From: an uncultured Pseudomonas sp.
Lineage (GTDB): Bacteria; Pseudomonadota; Gammaproteobacteria; Pseudomonadales; Pseudomonadaceae
DNA length: 11,106 bases
Direction: 5' to 3'
NCBI GenBank assembly: GCA_937863915.1
Contig: CALMID010000290.1
Location: forward strand, 1-11,106
A program made the translations under genes and the position numbers. The notes under the pieces were generated by a model, which had not been told where the DNA came from, did no database searches, and saw nothing but the letters and a program-made list of their open reading frames with translations. Positions 1 through 7,502 of the stretch are shown one piece after another (the stretch's first letter is position 1; each line of letters opens with the position of its first letter).

Positions 1-1061
1 GTTTTCGCGGTTTCGGCATCGATCAGCAACAGGTGGGCGCGACCCTGCAGCGCGCTGCCAGTGCCTGGCAGCTGGGGGGCGACAGCGCCCTGGCCAAGGG
101 GCAGGTGAATGTGGCCGATGCTGCAGGCGAGCCTATGCAGGTGAATCTGGAGTATCTGTCGCTGCCCAAGGCCGAGGGGCTCAAGGGCGTGGATGCCGAG
201 AGCCGTGATCCCCTGGCCAGCGTGGATCCCCGTGTGCTGCCCGCCATGGACGTGCAGGTGGCCAGGGTTCTGTACGGTAACGAGTTGCTGGGCGCCTGGC
301 GTTTCAAGGCGCGTCCCCAGGCACAAGGCAGTCAGTTCAGTGATCTGCAGCTGGAGCTCAAAGGCATGCTGCTGAACGGCTCGCTCAGCTGGAATCAGGA
401 GGCCGAAGGCACGCGTACCCGCTATCAGGGGCGTCTGGCGGGGGCCAATCTGCGCGACGTGCTGGCGGCCTGGGGCTATGCGCCGACGGTGAGCAGCGAG
501 CGCTTTCGCCTGGACGTGGCCGGCGACTGGCCCGGCTCGCCGGCCGGCCTTAGCCTCAAGCGCTTCTCCGGAACGCTGGACGCCAGCCTGCGCAAGGGCG
601 CGATCAGCAATGTCGAGGGCGGGGCGCAGGCCCTGCGGGTATTCGGCCTGCTCAACTTCAACGCCATCGGTCGCCGGTTGCGCCTGGATTTCAGTGATCT
701 TTTCGGTAAGGGCCTCGCCTACGATCGGATGAAGGTGCGCCTGGAAGGCCCGCAGGGCGTGTTCGTCACGCGAGAGCCGCTGCGCATCGAAGGCCCGTCC
801 ACTTTGGTCGAGCTGGACGGTACTCTGGACATGGCCAAGGATCAGATCAACGCACAGTTGCTGGTCTCCCTGCCGGTCAGCAACAACCTGCCGCTGGCGG
901 CTCTGATTGCCGGCGCGCCGGCCATCGGCGGGGCACTGTTCGTGGTCGACAAGCTACTCGGGGACCGGGTGGCGCGGATGGCCAGCGTGAAGTACCACGT
1001 CAATGGACCCTGGCAGAACCCGCAGATCAGCTTCCTCAAGCCGGATCAGCAGAAACCCTGA
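1..1061 (+). CDS. yhdP: YhdP family AsmA-like envelope transport protein, C-terminal part
   Basis: The frame is open from the window edge (first full codon at base 3) to a TGA at 1059-1061. It gives 352 residues of the C-terminal end of a much larger protein whose start lies upstream. The visible part is rich in alternating hydrophobic beta-strand-like sequence, as in AsmA-like C-terminal repeats, and ends with a typical segment reading KYHVNGPWQNPQISFLKP. YhdP proteins are inner-membrane-anchored and span the periplasm. In E. coli YhdP works with TamB and YdbH in moving phospholipids to the outer membrane. That role is known for the family, not shown here. A hydrophobic stretch (LPLAALIAGAPAIGGALFVV, near 890-950) sits close to the end. 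The placement directly before a Nit amidase and tldD matches the usual pseudomonad order. Identification rests on the C-terminal sequence and the neighbours. Confidence 0.88.
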   Translation, partial: FRGFGIDQQQVGATLQRAASAWQLGGDSALAKGQVNVADAAGEPMQVNLEYLSLPKAEGLKGVDAESRDPLASVDPRVLPAMDVQVARVLYGNELLGAWRFKARPQAQGSQFSDLQLELKGMLLNGSLSWNQEAEGTRTRYQGRLAGANLRDVLAAWGYAPTVSSERFRLDVAGDWPGSPAGLSLKRFSGTLDASLRKGAISNVEGGAQALRVFGLLNFNAIGRRLRLDFSDLFGKGLAYDRMKVRLEGPQGVFVTREPLRIEGPSTLVELDGTLDMAKDQINAQLLVSLPVSNNLPLAALIAGAPAIGGALFVVDKLLGDRVARMASVKYHVNGPWQNPQISFLKPDQQKP

Positions 1062-1120
1062 GCAGCCTACGCAAGCCTGTGTCAGTCTGAAGACTGTCGC
1101 GTGAATGAAGTCGAGACGTC

Positions 1121-1981
1121 ATGACGATTGCAGTGATTCAGATGGTCAGTCAGGCCGACGTGGCGCAGAACCTGCGCGATGCCCGGCGTCTGCTGGAACA
1201 GGCCGCAGAGGCCGGCGCGCGGCTTGCGGTGTTGCCGGAAAATTTTGCCGCCATCGGCCGCAGCGATCTGCCGGCACTGGGCGCGGCTGAGGCGCGCGGC
1301 GAAGGGCCGATCCTGCCGTGGCTGCGTGACAGCTGCCGTGATCTCGGTCTGTGGCTGGTGGCCGGAACCATTCCGCTGCCGCCTGACGGCCAGCCCGATG
1401 CTCGTCCCCATGCCTGTTCGCTGCTGCTGGATGATCAGGGCCAGCGAGTGGCGCGCTACGACAAACTGCACCTGTTCGATGTCGATGTGGCCGACAGTCG
1501 TGGCCGCTACCGCGAGTCGGATGACTATGCCCACGGCGGCCAGGCCGTGGTCGCCGATACGCCCGTGGGGCGCCTGGGGCTGTCGGTGTGTTATGACCTG
1601 CGTTTTCCCGAGCTGTACACCGCCCTGCGCGAACAAGGTGCCGAGCTGATCAGCGCGCCGGCGGCCTTCACCGCGGTGACGGGCGCCGCGCACTGGCAGG
1701 TGTTGATCCGTGCCCGTGCCATCGAAACGCAATGCTATGTGCTGGCGGCCAATCAGGGCGGCACTCATCCGGGGCCGCGGCAGACGTTTGGCCACTCGGC
1801 CATCATCGATCCCTGGGGTGTGGTGCTGGCCGAGCAGCCCGAAGGCGAAGCCGTGCTGCTCGGCACGCGCGATGCTCAGGCGCAGGCCGAAATCCGCCAG
1901 CGCATGCCGATCAGCCAGCACCGGCGCTTTCCTATTTCCCGTCTGACCAGTAGCGACCGCACGACGGCCGTTTCGGAGTGA
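1121..1981 (+). CDS. Nit-type carbon-nitrogen hydrolase (probable deaminated glutathione amidase)
   Basis: This 286-residue protein has the full nitrilase-superfamily catalytic set. The glutamate is E40 in LAVLPEN, the lysine is K115 in [11 protein letters not shown], and the nucleophile is C157 in [14 protein letters not shown]. The length and these motifs fit the Nit1/YbeM branch, whose members hydrolyse deaminated glutathione, a damage product of transaminases. The exact substrate is inferred from family resemblance; other omega-amidase-like activities are possible. The ATG at 1121 starts right at the conserved first beta strand ([10 protein letters not shown]), so little room exists for another start, although the ribosome site is weak (only short GA-rich stretches upstream). 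It lies 59 bp after yhdP, and its stop is 2 bp before the tldD ATG, so it is probably co-transcribed and coupled with tldD. The protein is cytoplasmic with no signal peptide. Confidence 0.9.
   Translation: MTIAVIQMVSQADVAQNLRDARRLLEQAAEAGARLAVLPENFAAIGRSDLPALGAAEARGEGPILPWLRDSCRDLGLWLVAGTIPLPPDGQPDARPHACSLLLDDQGQRVARYDKLHLFDVDVADSRGRYRESDDYAHGGQAVVADTPVGRLGLSVCYDLRFPELYTALREQGAELISAPAAFTAVTGAAHWQVLIRARAIETQCYVLAANQGGTHPGPRQTFGHSAIIDPWGVVLAEQPEGEAVLLGTRDAQAQAEIRQRMPISQHRRFPISRLTSSDRTTAVSE
1975..1978 (+). promoter_or_regulatory. Ribosome binding site deciding the tldD start
   Basis: GGAG lies 5 bases before the ATG at 1984 and inside the last codons of the preceding amidase gene. A GTG at 1978 in the same frame would overlap this site, so the ATG is the better start. 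Confidence 0.7.
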
Positions 1982-1983
1982 AC

Positions 1984-3441
1984 ATGAACAATCCCCTGTC
2001 CATCGTCAGTGAGCAGCTGCTCAGTCCGGGCGGACTCGATCTCGATCAGCTGCAGGGCATCCTCGGCGAGCTGGCCGGCCCCGGCATCGATGCGGCCGAC
2101 CTGTATTTCCAGGGCCAGGTGTCCGAGTCGTGGATGCTGGAGGACGGTATCGTCAAGGAGGGCAGCTTTCACCTCGATCAGGGTGTGGGTGTGCGCGCCT
2201 TGTCCGGTGAGAAAACCGGTTTTGCCTACAGCAACAGCCTCACGGCCGAGGCCTTGCGCCAGGCGGCCAGGGCTGCACGCAGCATTGCCCGCGCCGGGCA
2301 GCAGGGGCGGGTGCAGGCGTTTGCGCCGGCTTCGGTTCCGGCCCTGTATATCGACGGCAATCCGCTGGATGTGATGAGCCGTGCGGAAAAGGTCGAGCTG
2401 CTCAAGCAGGTGGATCAGGCCACGCGTGCCTTCGATCCGCGTATTCAGCAGGTGACCGTGAGCCTGGCCGGGGTCTGGGACCGCGTGCTGGTGGCCGGCA
2501 TGGATGGCAGCCTGGCAGCGGATATTCGCCCGCTGGTGCGTTTCAATGTCAGCGTCATCGTCGAACAGAACGGTCGCCGCGAGCGCGGCGGCCATGGCGG
2601 TGGCGGTCGAACCGATTACCGCTATTTCCTGCAGAAGGCCGGCAGCGAGCAGAACCGCGCCATGGACTATGCCCGCGAGGCGGTGCGCCAGGCACTGGTC
2701 AACCTGGAGGCCATTCCGGCTCCGGCAGGCACGCTGCCGGTGGTGCTCGGGCCGGGCTGGTCCGGGGTACTGCTGCACGAGGCCGTGGGCCATGGTCTGG
2801 AAGGCGATTTCAACCGCAAGGGCAGCTCGGCCTACAGTGGCCGCATCGGCGAGCAGGTGGCTTCCAGTCTGTGCACCATCGTCGACGACGGCACCCTGGC
2901 CGATCGGCGCGGTTCACTGAGCGTGGATGACGAGGGCACGCCGACCCAGTGCACCACGCTGATCGAGAACGGCGTGCTCAAGGGCTACATGCAGGACAAG
3001 CTGAACGCCCGGCTGATGGGCGTGGCGGCCACCGGCAATGGCCGGCGCGAGTCCTATGCCAATCTGCCGATGCCGCGCATGACCAATACCTACATGCTGG
3101 CCGGGCAGAGCGATCCGCAGGAAATCATCGCGTCGGTGGAGCGGGGTATCTACTGCGCCAGCCTCGGCGGCGGCCAGGTGGATATCACCAGTGGCAAGTT
3201 CGTCTTCACCACCAGCGAGGCCTACCTGATCGAAAATGGCCGCATCACCACCCCGGTCAAGGGCGCGACCCTGATCGGCAATGGCCCTGAGGCGATGGGG
3301 CGGGGGTCGATGGTCGGTAATGACCTGGCGCTGGACAGCGGGGTCGGCACCTGTGGCAAGGATGGCCAGTCGGTACCGGTGGGTGTCGGTCAGCCGACCC
3401 TGAAGATCGATGCCATCACCGTAGGCGGGACCGGGGCCTGA
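1984..3441 (+). CDS. tldD: Metalloprotease subunit TldD
   Basis: The protein has 485 residues, close to the usual TldD length. It carries the HExxxH zinc motif (HEAVGH, H265-E266-H270) in the context [18 protein letters not shown], and the late cysteine C457 in GTCGKDGQ that serves as a further metal ligand in this family. A glycine-rich segment ([14 protein letters not shown]) lies near residues 201-214. TldD is the catalytic half of the TldD/TldE (PmbA) heterodimer, a cytosolic protease that degrades unfolded peptides. In E. coli it acts on microcin B17 precursor and the CcdA antitoxin. The partner gene pmbA lies 645 bp downstream on the same strand, with darP between them on the other strand. 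The gene follows the Nit amidase by 2 bp, so coupling is likely. All metal-site residues are intact, so the enzyme should be active. Confidence 0.97.
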   Translation: MNNPLSIVSEQLLSPGGLDLDQLQGILGELAGPGIDAADLYFQGQVSESWMLEDGIVKEGSFHLDQGVGVRALSGEKTGFAYSNSLTAEALRQAARAARSIARAGQQGRVQAFAPASVPALYIDGNPLDVMSRAEKVELLKQVDQATRAFDPRIQQVTVSLAGVWDRVLVAGMDGSLAADIRPLVRFNVSVIVEQNGRRERGGHGGGGRTDYRYFLQKAGSEQNRAMDYAREAVRQALVNLEAIPAPAGTLPVVLGPGWSGVLLHEAVGHGLEGDFNRKGSSAYSGRIGEQVASSLCTIVDDGTLADRRGSLSVDDEGTPTQCTTLIENGVLKGYMQDKLNARLMGVAATGNGRRESYANLPMPRMTNTYMLAGQSDPQEIIASVERGIYCASLGGGQVDITSGKFVFTTSEAYLIENGRITTPVKGATLIGNGPEAMGRGSMVGNDLALDSGVGTCGKDGQSVPVGVGQPTLKIDAITVGGTGA

Positions 3442-3453
3442 TGTTGCCCCGGT
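3430..3453. terminator. GC-rich hairpin at the convergent tldD/darP ends
   Basis: Bases 3430-3437 (accggggc) pair perfectly with 3446-3453 (gccccggt) around an 8-base loop that holds the tldD stop codon. It sits where tldD and darP transcripts converge. Neither strand has a T-run after the stem, so it is not a standard intrinsic terminator. It may act as an RNA 3' end stabiliser or simply reflect GC-rich sequence. Confidence 0.35.
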
Positions 3454-3470
3454 GCAGCGAGCCGCAAGGC

Positions 3471-3992
3471 CTAGCGCAGGCCGCGCTGGGTTTCGTCCAG
3501 CTCGCGGATGTACTTGAACATCTTGCGCGCGGCGGCCGGTGGCTTGCTCTGCGCGGCTTCGTGCTGCGCCTGACGCAGCAGCTGACGCAGATGCTGGGTA
3601 TCGGCGTCGGGGTATTGGCCGACAAAGTTGTTCAGCACGTCATCGCTGCCGGTCAGCAGCAGGTCGCGCCAGCGCTCAAGGGCATGGAATCGCTCGTTGT
3701 ACTGACGGGTCGAGGCGTCCAGCTGGTCGATCAGCGTGGTAATCGCCTCGACATCGGCGGTACGCATCAGTTTGCCGATGTACTGGATGTGGCGTTTGCG
3801 CGCGATGTGCGCCTTGTGTTTCGGCGCATCGTCCAGCGCCTTGCGCAGCGCATCGCTCAGCGGCAGTTTGGTCAGCAGCTCAGGCTTGAGGATGGTCAGG
3901 CGCTCTCCCAGATCCTGCAGCGCCTGCAGCTCGCGCTTGACCTGGGTTTTGCTCTTCTCGCCAGAGAAGTCATCGTCATACATTTCAGACAT
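3471..3992 (-). CDS. darP: Ribosome biogenesis factor DarP (YjgA, UPF0307)
   Basis: This 173-residue, highly charged and probably helical protein has typical YjgA stretches: [12 protein letters not shown] near the start, [26 protein letters not shown] in the middle, [21 protein letters not shown], and [14 protein letters not shown] at the end. E. coli DarP binds late 50S precursors and helps large-subunit maturation. The ATG at 3990-3992 is chosen because the protein then begins MSEMYDDDF, matching the usual short leader before the conserved YDD. A second in-frame ATG at 3981-3983 would shorten it by three residues. No clear Shine-Dalgarno site precedes either. The frame stays open far upstream, across the whole of pmbA, but that extension has no family features. 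It is convergent with tldD (29 bp apart) and divergent from pmbA (93 bp apart). Confidence 0.95.
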   Translation of the reverse strand: MSEMYDDDFSGEKSKTQVKRELQALQDLGERLTILKPELLTKLPLSDALRKALDDAPKHKAHIARKRHIQYIGKLMRTADVEAITTLIDQLDASTRQYNERFHALERWRDLLLTGSDDVLNNFVGQYPDADTQHLRQLLRQAQHEAAQSKPPAAARKMFKYIRELDETQRGLR

Positions 3993-4019
3993 GGGGCGGG
4001 TCCAGTGGGGAACGCCGCC

Positions 4020-4048
4020 ATGATAACCAGTCAGGGCCGGCTTGTCCG
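4020..4048 (-). promoter_or_regulatory. Candidate sigma-70 promoter for darP
   Basis: On the minus strand a TATCAT box (4020-4025) lies 17 bp after CGGACA (4043-4048). These match the -10 consensus at five of six and the -35 consensus at four of six bases. Transcription would begin about 20 bases before the darP ATG. The -35 box lies inside a GC-rich dyad. This is inferred from sequence only. Confidence 0.35.
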
Positions 4049-4052
4049 GCCC
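4034..4052. repeat. Inverted repeat in the darP-pmbA divergent region
   Basis: gggccgg (4034-4040) and ccggccc (4046-4052) form a perfect 7-bp dyad around cttgt. It overlaps the candidate darP -35 box and lies about 35 bp before the pmbA start. It could be an operator or an RNA hairpin in the pmbA leader; GC-rich chance is also possible. Confidence 0.5.
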
Positions 4053-4075
4053 GGCCGCGCAGCGGTCAGTGGAAC

Positions 4076-4079
4076 GGAG
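4076..4079 (+). promoter_or_regulatory. Ribosome binding site of pmbA
   Basis: GGAG lies 6 bases before the ATG at 4086 and fixes that start. Confidence 0.65.
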
Positions 4080-4085
4080 TAGGTT

Positions 4086-5432
4086 ATGAGTGCAGTTGCC
4101 AGTGTCGGACCCCAGGCCTTGCCGGTCCTGCAGGAGCAGGTCGAGGCGATTGTTGCCGAGGCGCGCCGGCAGGGCGCGACGGCCTGCGAGGTGGCGGTGT
4201 CGCTGGAGCAGGGGCTGTCGACCACGGTTCGCCACGGTGATGTCGAGACCGTTGAGTTCAACCGCGACCAGGGTTTCGGGGTGACTCTCTATCTCGGTCA
4301 GCGCAAGGGCTCGGCCAGTACCTCGGCCAGCGGCGCGGAGGCGATTCGAGAAACGGTGGCTGCGGCCCTGGCGATTGCCAAACATGCCTCCGAGGATGAT
4401 TGCGCCGGTCTGGCAGATGCCGATTTGATGGCCCGTGAGCTGGTCGAACTGGCCCTCTACCACCCCTGGGAGCTGCCGCCAGAGCGCGCCGTAGAACTGG
4501 CCCTGAGTTGCGAGCAGGCGGCGATGGCGGTCGATCCGCGGGTGCGCAAGGCCGATGGCACGACCCTCAATACCCACCAGGGCTGCCGTGTGTATGGCAA
4601 TAGTCATGGTTTCATCGGTGGTTATGCCAGTACCCGGCACAGCCTCAGTTGCGTGATGATTGCCGAAAACGATGGGCAGATGCAGCGCGACTACTGGTAC
4701 GACGTGGCCCGTCGTGGCGATGATCTGCAGGCCGCCGAACTGATTGGCCGGCGCGCGGCAGAGCGGGCCGCCGCTCGACTGGGCGCGCGCAGCGTGCCGA
4801 CCGGCGAAGTGCCGGTGCTGTTTGCAGCCGAGTTGGCCACCGGCTTGTTCGGGCATTTTCTTGCGGCGATCTCTGGCGGCAATCTGTACCGCAAGTCTTC
4901 CTTTCTCGAAGGTGCCCTGGGACAGCAGCTGTTCCCCGACTGGCTGAGCCTCAATGAGCTGCCACATCTGCGTGGTGCGCTGGGCAGCGCGGCGTTCGAT
5001 GGCGATGGCCTGGCGACCTATGCCAAGCCTTTTGTCGAACAGGGACAGCTGGTCAGCTACATCCTCGGCACTTACTCCGGGCGTAAGCTGGGCATGCCCA
5101 GCACGGCCAATGCCGGCGGCGTGCACAACCTGCAGGTCAGTCACGGTGACGAGTCCCAGGCCGCGCTGCTCAAACGCATGGGGCGCGGCCTGTTGGTGAC
5201 CGAGTTGATGGGGCAGGGCCTGAATCTGGTGACCGGGGACTATTCGCGGGGAGCGGCGGGCTACTGGGTGGAGAATGGCGAGATTCAGTTCCCTGTACAT
5301 GAGGTCACCATCGCCGGCAATCTGCGTGAGATGTTCGCGCAGATCGTCGCGGTGGGCGCTGATATCGAGCGCCGCGGCAATATCCACACCGGCTCGGTGC
5401 TGCTGGAACGGATGATGGTGGCGGGCAGCTAG
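4086..5432 (+). CDS. pmbA: Metalloprotease subunit PmbA/TldE
   Basis: The protein has 448 residues, very near the E. coli PmbA length. It shares the TldD fold but lacks an HExxxH motif, as expected for the non-catalytic subunit. Typical segments include [23 protein letters not shown] near residues 56-78, [22 protein letters not shown] near 265-286, [11 protein letters not shown] near 338-348, and the C-terminal [18 protein letters not shown]. The family forms a heterodimer with TldD that degrades unfolded peptides and, in E. coli, matures microcin B17 and removes the CcdA antitoxin. No bacteriocin or toxin-antitoxin genes lie nearby, so the role here is probably general peptide turnover. It is transcribed away from darP and ends at a strong bidirectional terminator 11 bp after the stop. 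Confidence 0.96.
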   Translation: MSAVASVGPQALPVLQEQVEAIVAEARRQGATACEVAVSLEQGLSTTVRHGDVETVEFNRDQGFGVTLYLGQRKGSASTSASGAEAIRETVAAALAIAKHASEDDCAGLADADLMARELVELALYHPWELPPERAVELALSCEQAAMAVDPRVRKADGTTLNTHQGCRVYGNSHGFIGGYASTRHSLSCVMIAENDGQMQRDYWYDVARRGDDLQAAELIGRRAAERAAARLGARSVPTGEVPVLFAAELATGLFGHFLAAISGGNLYRKSSFLEGALGQQLFPDWLSLNELPHLRGALGSAAFDGDGLATYAKPFVEQGQLVSYILGTYSGRKLGMPSTANAGGVHNLQVSHGDESQAALLKRMGRGLLVTELMGQGLNLVTGDYSRGAAGYWVENGEIQFPVHEVTIAGNLREMFAQIVAVGADIERRGNIHTGSVLLERMMVAGS

Positions 5433-5443
5433 GTTCTGAGCGG

Positions 5444-5481
5444 CCATGAAAAAGGGCGCCGAGAGGCGCCCTTTTTCATGG
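5444..5481. terminator. Bidirectional intrinsic terminator between pmbA and ptsO
   Basis: A perfect 17-bp inverted repeat has arms 5444-5460 and 5465-5481 and a GAGA loop. The GC core (gggcgcc/ggcgccc) is flanked by five A on the left and five T on the right, so each strand presents a GC hairpin followed by a T-run. It ends the pmbA transcript on the plus strand and the rpoN-ptsO transcript on the minus strand. Confidence 0.95.
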
Positions 5482-5491
5482 GGGTGCGATG

Positions 5492-5764
5492 TTACTCGCC
5501 CTCATCGAACCTGTTGTTGATCAGTTCGATCAGAGCATCCAGCGCGGCCTGTGCATCCTCACCTTCCGTCAGCAGGTGCACGGTGGTGCCCTTGCCGGCC
5601 GCGAGCATCATCACGGCCATGATGCTCTTGCCGTCGACCTGGCTCTCAGCACTGCGACCTATGCGGACTGTCGAGCTGAATTGGCTGGCTACGCCGACGA
5701 ACTTGGCGGCGGCACGGGCATGCAGGCCGAGTTTGTTGATGATGGTGATTTCGCAGGCGGGCAT
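5492..5764 (-). CDS. ptsO: NPr, HPr-like phosphocarrier of the nitrogen PTS
   Basis: This 90-residue protein is a full-length HPr-fold protein. The phospho-accepting histidine is H15 in [14 protein letters not shown], and the second HPr signature is seen at [17 protein letters not shown] with S47 at the position of the regulatory serine of HPr. NPr takes phosphate from EI-Ntr (PtsP, encoded elsewhere) and passes it to EIIA-Ntr (PtsN, two genes upstream). The pathway regulates rather than transports sugars, linking nitrogen and carbon state to potassium handling, storage polymers and other outputs. The ATG is 12 bp after the rapZ stop. An AAGGA ribosome site overlaps that stop (TAAGGA), giving 9-base spacing and likely translational coupling. 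It is the last gene of the minus-strand cluster, ending 10 bp before the bidirectional terminator. Confidence 0.96.
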   Translation of the reverse strand: MPACEITIINKLGLHARAAAKFVGVASQFSSTVRIGRSAESQVDGKSIMAVMMLAAGKGTTVHLLTEGEDAQAALDALIELINNRFDEGE

Positions 5765-5776
5765 TGCCGTCGATCC

Positions 5777-6637
5777 TTATTCGCTGAGATCGCGGTGGCG
5801 AATCTGTACGTTCTTCAGGGCGGGTTTGAGAGCGGCGCCGAGGCGTTCGGCAATGTATACCGAGCGGTGATGACCGCCAGTGCAGCCGATGGCGATGGTC
5901 ACATAGGCGCGATTGCTGGCGGCGAAACGCGGCAGCCATTTCAGCAGGTAGGCGTGGATGTCCTGGTACATCTCTTCGACATCGGCTTGTGCGGCCAGGT
6001 AGTCGCGGACCGCTTCATCCTTGCCGGACTGCTCGCGCAGCTCCGGTTTCCAGTAGGGATTGGGCAGGCAGCGAACGTCGAAGACCAGATCCGCATCGAC
6101 CGGCATACCGCGCTTGAAACCGAATGATTCGACCAGAAAGGCGGTGCCGGGCTCAGGGGTGTTGAGCAGGCGCAGGCGCAGGGCGTCGCGCAGCTGGTAC
6201 AGATTGAGGCTGGTGGTGTCCAGGCGCAGGTCAGCCAGGTCGGCGATCGGGTGCAGCAGCGTCGCCTCATCGCGAATGGCTTCGGCCAGCGAGCGGTTTT
6301 CATTGGTCAGCGGGTGACGCCGACGTGTTTCCGAAAAACGCTTGAGCAGCGTGCCTTCCTCGGCGTCGAGAAACAGCACGTCGACCTGGATATGTCGGGC
6401 ACGGACTTCGTCCAGCAGCTCCGGGAAGCGCTGCAGATGACTGGGCAGGTTGCGTGCATCGATCGACACGGCGACCTGCGGATGCAGCAGCTCGGTATGC
6501 ACCAGCGCGCGTTCTGCCAGCTCCGGCAGGAGCCCGGCGGGCAGGTTGTCGATGCAGTAGAAACCGTTGTCTTCAAGGACATCGAGAGCGGTGCTTTTGC
6601 CCGAGCCGGAGCGGCCGCTGACGATGATCAGGCGCAT
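5777..6637 (-). CDS. rapZ: RapZ family nucleotide-binding regulator (YvcJ-like)
   Basis: The protein has 286 residues. It begins with a Walker A P-loop (GRSGSGKS, 8-15), then DNLP (30-33) and a Walker B-like segment with VLFLDAEE (87-94). The C-terminal domain holds SFGFKRG (171-177), [10 protein letters not shown] (187-196) and [10 protein letters not shown] (251-260). In E. coli RapZ is an RNA adaptor that sends the GlmZ small RNA to RNase E and so controls glucosamine-6-phosphate synthase. GlmY/GlmZ are known from enterobacteria, so the Pseudomonas target is uncertain. The C-terminus here ends in RHRDLSE and lacks the Lys-Arg-Lys tail that belongs to the E. coli RNA-binding patch. The ATG lies 3 bp after the ptsN stop, and ptsO follows by 12 bp, so it belongs to the rpoN-ptsO operon. 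Confidence 0.95.
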   Translation of the reverse strand: MRLIIVSGRSGSGKSTALDVLEDNGFYCIDNLPAGLLPELAERALVHTELLHPQVAVSIDARNLPSHLQRFPELLDEVRARHIQVDVLFLDAEEGTLLKRFSETRRRHPLTNENRSLAEAIRDEATLLHPIADLADLRLDTTSLNLYQLRDALRLRLLNTPEPGTAFLVESFGFKRGMPVDADLVFDVRCLPNPYWKPELREQSGKDEAVRDYLAAQADVEEMYQDIHAYLLKWLPRFAASNRAYVTIAIGCTGGHHRSVYIAERLGAALKPALKNVQIRHRDLSE

Positions 6638-6640
6638 GGC

Positions 6641-7105
6641 TCAGAGTCCGTTCTGGGCGTCGACAACGATCTGGTACAGCGCCTGGCTGTCCGCGGCCTG
6701 GCGCAGGCGTTCGCGGATGTCGGCACGGTCGAGCATGCTGGCGATCTGGCGGAGCAGTTCCAGGTGTTCGTCGGTCGCCGCTTCCGGCACCAGCAGGACG
6801 AACAGCAGGTCGACCGGCGCGCCATCGATGGCGTCGAAATCGACGGCTGCTTCCAGATGGAGAACCGCACACAATGGGCTGCTGCAGCCACTCAGGCGGC
6901 AGTGAGGAATGGCGATGCCGTTGCCGAAGCCGGTTGAACCGAGCTTTTCGCGGGCGATCAGGCTCTCGAAGATGTCCTGCGCATCCAGCTCGCCGAGATC
7001 TCGGGCGGCCAGAGTGGCGATCTGTTCGAGTACGCGTTTCTTGCTGCCGCCCGGCACGTTCACCAAGGAACGGCCGGGGGTCAGGATGGTTTGCAATTGG
7101 ATCAT
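6641..7105 (-). CDS. ptsN: EIIA-Ntr, nitrogen PTS regulatory protein
   Basis: The 154-residue protein is a single EIIA domain of the fructose/mannitol type. The phosphorylated histidine is H68 in GNGIAIPHCRL, and a second conserved histidine is H114 in TDEHLELLRQIA. EIIA-Ntr is the final phosphate acceptor of the PtsP-NPr-PtsN chain and works by binding targets, not by transport. In other bacteria these include potassium systems and sensor kinases, and in P. putida it influences sigma-54 promoters and carbon storage. The start is the ATG at 7103-7105, 6 bp after the hpf stop. No good ribosome site precedes it (the spacer reads AAACCA), so translation probably depends on ribosomes finishing hpf. 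The rapZ start follows its stop by 3 bp. Confidence 0.97.
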   Translation of the reverse strand: MIQLQTILTPGRSLVNVPGGSKKRVLEQIATLAARDLGELDAQDIFESLIAREKLGSTGFGNGIAIPHCRLSGCSSPLCAVLHLEAAVDFDAIDGAPVDLLFVLLVPEAATDEHLELLRQIASMLDRADIRERLRQAADSQALYQIVVDAQNGL

Positions 7106-7111
7106 TGGTTT

Positions 7112-7420
7112 TTAACGGGCACCAGCGCCTTGTTGTCGCTCGACGAGGCGCTCTTTGTGTTTGATCAGTTGACGGTCGAGTTTGTCGGCGAGCAGGTCGA
7201 TTGCCGCATACATGTCGTCGTGTTCGGCATTGGCGACAATTTCGCCGCCAGCAATGTGCAGGGTGGCTTCAATTTTCTGCTTCAGCTTTTCGACTTCCAT
7301 GATCACCTGAACATTGGTGATCTTGTCGAAATGACGCTCCAGTCGGCCAAGCTTTTCGCCGACATAGTCGCGCAGGGCGTCGGTCACATCCAGTTGATGT
7401 CCACTGATGTTGACTTGCAT
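7112..7420 (-). CDS. hpf: Ribosome hibernation promoting factor, short form
   Basis: The 102-residue protein starts MQVNISGHQLDVTDALRDYV and carries the HPF/RaiA fold pattern, including IASGE-like IAGGEIVANAEHDDMYAAIDLLADKLDRQL. It lacks the long C-terminal dimerisation domain of long HPF, so it is a short form. Such proteins bind the 30S decoding region in stationary phase and promote 100S ribosome dimers, protecting ribosomes. The ATG at 7418-7420 is preceded by AAGGAG at 8-base spacing, which outweighs a longer in-frame reading that would start at 7480 and add 20 unrelated residues. It lies 82 bp after rpoN, with a hairpin in the gap, and 6 bp before ptsN. Older literature names it as the sigma-54 modulation protein because of this position. 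Confidence 0.96.
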   Translation of the reverse strand: MQVNISGHQLDVTDALRDYVGEKLGRLERHFDKITNVQVIMEVEKLKQKIEATLHIAGGEIVANAEHDDMYAAIDLLADKLDRQLIKHKERLVERQQGAGAR

Positions 7421-7428
7421 ACCGCTTT

Positions 7429-7434
7429 CTCCTT
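7429..7434 (-). promoter_or_regulatory. Strong ribosome binding site of hpf
   Basis: The minus strand reads AAGGAG, 8 bases before the ATG at 7418-7420. It is the strongest Shine-Dalgarno site in the minus-strand cluster and decides the short start of hpf. Confidence 0.85.
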
Positions 7435-7450
7435 GTTTCCCGTGAAAAGT

Positions 7451-7470
7451 GGCAGGCTGAAAGGCCTGCC
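7451..7470 (-). terminator. Hairpin with short T-run between rpoN and hpf, possible attenuator
   Basis: GGCAGGC and GCCTGCC form a perfect 7-bp stem (7464-7470 and 7451-7457) around a 6-base loop. On the minus strand it is followed by ACTTTTC. It lies about 33 bases after the rpoN stop and 17 bases before the hpf ribosome site. The T-run is short, so full termination is unlikely. Partial termination or RNA processing that sets hpf-ptsO levels against rpoN is possible. Confidence 0.5.
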
Positions 7471-7502
7471 GCCGGAACACTTGTGCGTTGATTCTGGTTG
7501 CG

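Noticed and set aside
1083..1096. Inverted repeat CAGTCT-GA-AGACTG in the yhdP-nit gap.
   Set aside because: The 2-base loop cannot form a stable hairpin, there is no T-run, and a 6-bp dyad is easily found by chance.
1082..1921. 279-codon minus-strand open frame opposite the Nit amidase.
   Set aside because: Codon-aligned antisense of a gene with a full catalytic triad; its His/Gln/Arg-rich product is typical of antisense translation.
1876..2793. 305-codon minus-strand open frame opposite tldD.
   Set aside because: It is codon-aligned with tldD and open for the same codon-usage reason; no recognisable protein features.
3993..5447. Long minus-strand open frame opposite pmbA, continuous with darP (658 codons in total).
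   Set aside because: Its codons align exactly with pmbA codons, so a stop would need TTA, CTA or TCA codons in pmbA, which are rare in this GC-rich genome. The extension shows no domain or family features, and DarP is complete from 3992.
7421..7480. Longer hpf reading starting at 7480.
   Set aside because: It adds 20 residues unrelated to the family and would bypass the strong AAGGAG site that fits the ATG at 7418-7420.
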